NCBI RefSeq assembly: GCF_900538805.1
Contig: NZ_UPZP01000112.1
Location: 1 to 7,013, forward strand
DNA: 7,013 nucleotides
Origin: an uncultured Dialister sp.
GTDB lineage: Bacteria; Bacillota; Negativicutes; Veillonellales; Dialisteraceae
Direction of reading: 5' to 3'
Below the pieces are notes generated by a model that ran no database searches, was not told the origin of the DNA, and worked only from the letters and a program-made list of their open reading frames with translations. Both the position numbers and the translations under genes were made by a program. Below, piece by piece: positions 4,705-7,013 of this stretch; within the stretch, counting starts at the first letter, position 1, and the number at the start of each line of letters is the position of its first letter.

Positions 4705-4927
4705 TTCATAATGGTTTGAATCCGGGAAGAAAATTTTCCCGGAGGAGATGAAAAGAGAAGCGCGGTGAGGGGAAACCCGATTCCGCCACGGTCCCGCCGC
4801 TGTAAGGCTTCGGGAAGCACTGATTCATTCATAGAGTCTGCTTCCCTAGGGGAATTTCAAAATGTCACTGGGAAACCGGGAAGACGAAATCCCTGAGGAA
4901 GCTGAGTCAGAAGAACTGCCTTATGAA
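4705..4927 (+). promoter_or_regulatory. cobalamin riboswitch
   Basis: This leader matches the cobalamin (AdoCbl-type) riboswitch class. Conserved blocks are GGTGAGGGGAAACC (4764-4777), CCACGGTCCCGCCGCTGT (4786-4803), CACTGGGAAACCGGGAAG (4866-4883) and the B12 box at 4904-4921 (GAGTCAGAAGAACTGCCT). The box usually reads GACC where this one has GAAC. The closing stem pairs TTCATAA (4705-4711) with TTATGAA (4921-4927). A further stem is CCGGGAA 4722-4728 with TTCCCGG 4736-4742. The variable stem is GGGAAGCA 4812-4819 with TGCTTCCC 4839-4846. No hairpin followed by a T-run is seen between 4928 and 5030, so control may act on ribosome access. High cobalamin would be expected to lower receptor synthesis. 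Confidence 0.92.
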
Positions 4928-5016
4928 TCAAATCCACCGTTTCGTGGGAAAAGGGTACGATGTATACTGCTTTTCCGGGATGCGGCTTGGTTTCATACGC
5001 CCGAATCAGGGAAATG

Positions 5017-5023
5017 AGGGAGG
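5017..5023 (+). promoter_or_regulatory. ribosome binding site that decides the receptor start
   Basis: AGGGAGG lies 7 nt before the ATG at 5031, which opens a proper signal peptide. The in-frame ATG at 4923, 108 nt upstream, sits inside the closing stem of the riboswitch, lacks a good ribosome site and would put 36 polar residues before the signal peptide. Confidence 0.8.
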
Positions 5024-5030
5024 TATTTCT

Positions 5031-6926
5031 ATGAACAGGAAAATTTTAGCAGCGTCACTGGCGGTTTTATCACTTTCCGGCGGCGCTTTTTGCGTTGAGG
5101 CAGCCGACATGCCGGTGTATACCTTAGATGGCATCGTAGTCACCGCCAGCCGCGTGCCGGAAAAGAAAATCGATTCCAACGCCGACGTGTCCGTGGTGAC
5201 GGCCAAGGAAATCGAAGAGAAGCACTATGACGATGTGAGTGAGGCCGTAAAGCATGTGCCGGGAGTCACTATTTCCAGTAAGGGCGCCAGCAGCCAGGTG
5301 GGCATGAGCAGCCAGATTTATATCAATGGCTCTAAAAATGTAGTGATTCTGGTAGACGGCATGAGAAGAAATACCAATGGCAACTCCCTGGCCACTGCTG
5401 ACATAGGCGATATGGTCAATATGGACTCCATTGACCATATCGAAGTACTGAAAGGCTCTGCCTCCACCCTTTACGGCTCCGATGCCCAGGGCGGCGTAAT
5501 CAATATCATCACCAAAAAAGCCAAAAACGACGGGGTCCGCACCACCCTCCGCACATCTTTCGGCAATGAAAGCAGGGAAAAATATTCTCTTCATAACGAA
5601 GGCCGGGAAGAAAATGTTTTCTGGAACGTAGATGCAGGCAAGGAACTGCAGGGGAAATACAAGGACGGCTGGGGCCGGAGGGTGATCAATCACCTCAATG
5701 CAGAGCACTACAACGTAAAACTGGGCTATGACCTGGGTAATGACTCCGATGTGGTATTCAACTATGAGAAGTATACATCCGATTATATCCGCCCGAATTC
5801 CGGAACCAACGATACAGCCCGGGCCAGAGGCAAAAAGGACAATGATTCTGTGAGCCTGCAGTATAAGGCGAAACTGAATGACCGCCTCACCAACCAGTTT
5901 TCTATCTACAGAAACAATACCCATATCAATGATAACTATACCGCTTCAGCTCTCTGGGATATTTGTGATATGAAGATGAGAACCACCGGGATTTCCGACC
6001 AGCTGACCTATACCATGGACCGGCAGACTATAACCGGCGGATTTGACTGGTACAAGGATGAAATCCCCTATTATAAAGGGAATCCTGATGTGGAAGGCAC
6101 CAGCATTACCAATACCGCCTTCTATCTGCAGGATAAGGTCGACCTCACTGATAGATGGAATGTGACCCCGGGCATCCGGGTAGACCATCATTCCGAATTC
6201 GGCACCCACACATCCCCCAGTCTTTCAGTAGGCTATAAGAAGAACGAAAAGACCAATTACTACATCAACTATAAATCCTTCTTCGCAGCCCCCAGCCTTT
6301 ATTACCTTTATTCTTCATATGGCAATAAAGACCTGGATCCGGAGGAAGGAAATACCGTCGAATTCGGCGTGAATCACCGGTTTACCGATTCCCTTGACGG
6401 CACTTTCAACGTATTCCATACCCATGCGAAGAACTTAATTGATTTTGACAGCCTCTATAAAAATTCAGGAAAAACCAATGCCAATGGCTTCAGCCTGAGC
6501 CTGAACAAGGAATTCAGCCAGCACTGGAACGCCTCCCTTGGTTATTCCTATCTCCATATGCAGGCCAAAGCCGGAGAAAATATCAATAATAACGGAGCCC
6601 TTCCGGAAAGCACGCTGCATGTGAATGTGTCCTACAAAGCAGACAAGTTCAATGCATCCCTTGACGGCAGGGGCGTCATGAACCGCTACGGCAAGAAAGC
6701 CTATCCGGAAATGAGGGACTATGCCAACTACTGGGTATGGGACGTGGCGGCCAATTATCAGTTTGCCAAAGGAGCCACCCTTTTTGCTAGAGTCAATAAT
6801 ATCTTCGACCAGTTCTATACGGATGTAGGAAGCTCTTATGGACCCAATGCAGACCCGACAAACAATCAGGACTGGTACTCCGCGCCCGGCCGCAATTTTG
6901 AAATCGGCATGCAGTTTACTTTCTAA
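5031..6926 (+). CDS. btuB: TonB-dependent outer-membrane receptor, BtuB-like (cobalamin/corrinoid)
   Basis: The 631-residue product has the full layout of a TonB-dependent receptor and is close in length to E. coli BtuB (614 residues). A Sec signal peptide covers about 1-25 (basic MNRK, hydrophobic core, VEA-A site). A TonB box DGIVVTASR (33-41) closely resembles that of BtuB. The plug domain spans about 45-165, with the hallmark IEVLKGSASTLYGSDAQGG (137-155) and VINIITKK. From about 170 to the end is a 22-strand-type barrel of alternating aromatic residues, with a late NNIFDQFY motif and a C-terminal QFTF ending in Phe, as outer-membrane barrels do. The substrate is inferred from the cobalamin riboswitch in its leader and the divergent BtuF-like gene. 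Energy would come from TonB-ExbBD, not encoded here. No frameshift or missing domain is seen. Corrinoid use is likely but not proven by sequence alone. Confidence 0.92.
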   Translation: MNRKILAASLAVLSLSGGAFCVEAADMPVYTLDGIVVTASRVPEKKIDSNADVSVVTAKEIEEKHYDDVSEAVKHVPGVTISSKGASSQVGMSSQIYINGSKNVVILVDGMRRNTNGNSLATADIGDMVNMDSIDHIEVLKGSASTLYGSDAQGGVINIITKKAKNDGVRTTLRTSFGNESREKYSLHNEGREENVFWNVDAGKELQGKYKDGWGRRVINHLNAEHYNVKLGYDLGNDSDVVFNYEKYTSDYIRPNSGTNDTARARGKKDNDSVSLQYKAKLNDRLTNQFSIYRNNTHINDNYTASALWDICDMKMRTTGISDQLTYTMDRQTITGGFDWYKDEIPYYKGNPDVEGTSITNTAFYLQDKVDLTDRWNVTPGIRVDHHSEFGTHTSPSLSVGYKKNEKTNYYINYKSFFAAPSLYYLYSSYGNKDLDPEEGNTVEFGVNHRFTDSLDGTFNVFHTHAKNLIDFDSLYKNSGKTNANGFSLSLNKEFSQHWNASLGYSYLHMQAKAGENINNNGALPESTLHVNVSYKADKFNASLDGRGVMNRYGKKAYPEMRDYANYWVWDVAANYQFAKGATLFARVNNIFDQFYTDVGSSYGPNADPTNNQDWYSAPGRNFEIGMQFTF

Positions 6927-7013
6927 CCATTTTCTGGGGAAGCGCTGATTAAATCGTTATCGGATTTCATTCTTGTATTTTTATTCAATACGAGGAATAA
7001 GTCGACGCGAATA
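6927..7013. other. downstream region starting with a GGGAAGCGCTGATTA repeat copy
   Basis: No gene is visible in the 87 nt after the receptor stop codon. GGGAAGCGCTGATTAAAT at 6937-6954 matches the sequence just after the acidic protein gene (2604-2618) and resembles the riboswitch stem at 4812. AAATC 6952-6956 with GATTT 6963-6967, and GTATT 6975-6979 with AATAC 6987-6991, are weak inverted repeats. No T-tailed terminator is seen before the window ends. Confidence 0.4.

Noticed and set aside
4923..5030. 36-residue N-terminal extension of the receptor
   Set aside because: It begins inside the riboswitch closing stem with no ribosome site and would precede the signal peptide.

Overview
The window reads as chromosomal DNA of a diderm Firmicute (Negativicutes; a Dialister/Megasphaera-like member of the Veillonellaceae is the best guess). 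This is an inference. It rests on a TonB-dependent outer-membrane receptor, which needs an outer membrane, found together with a YitT-family membrane protein typical of Firmicutes and with strong AGGAG-type ribosome binding sites. No marker gene in the window fixes the genus.

Four genes are well supported: a YitT-family integral membrane protein (625-1653, +); a small, extremely acidic protein with a predicted coiled-coil tail and no recognised family (2200-2604, +); a lipoprotein substrate-binding protein of the iron-complex/cobalamin ABC transporter class (3594-4577, -); and a BtuB-like TonB-dependent receptor (5031-6926, +). The last two are divergent. The receptor has its own promoter (4654-4681) and a cobalamin riboswitch (about 4705-4927) in its leader. 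The binding-protein gene has a short leader with no riboswitch. Together they suggest uptake of cobalamin or a related corrinoid: the receptor crosses the outer membrane and the lipoprotein passes the substrate to an inner-membrane ABC transporter that is not in the window.

About a third of the window is non-coding and is packed with repeated, palindromic DNA. Three intergenic arrays (184-547, 2048-2175, 3382-3592) consist of short GC-rich hairpins (mostly 5-8 bp stems with 3-4 nt loops) joined by AACC-rich linkers. Each array ends with 9-nt units (TCTGAACCC) followed by a GGGCCGC-type palindrome, and each ends close to a gene boundary. Between them lie two diverged copies of a larger element (1684-1863 and 2995-3255). 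Their single-stranded motifs are conserved while their stems change on both sides, which points to selection on RNA or ssDNA structure. Further repeats are a 7-nt tandem array (2850-2905), an intrinsic terminator (2777-2832) and a GGGAAGC-CTGAT motif found three times, once as the variable stem of the riboswitch.

Layout: 1-183, repeat remnant and hairpin; 184-547, array 1; 570-1653, promoter and YitT gene; 1684-2047, structured element A and hairpins; 2048-2175, array 2; 2200-2604, acidic protein; 2602-3362, terminator, tandem repeat, element B and repeat remnant; 3382-3592, array 3; 3594-4577, binding protein; 4578-5030, divergent promoters and riboswitch; 5031-6926, receptor; 6927-7013, start of another repeat-like sequence.
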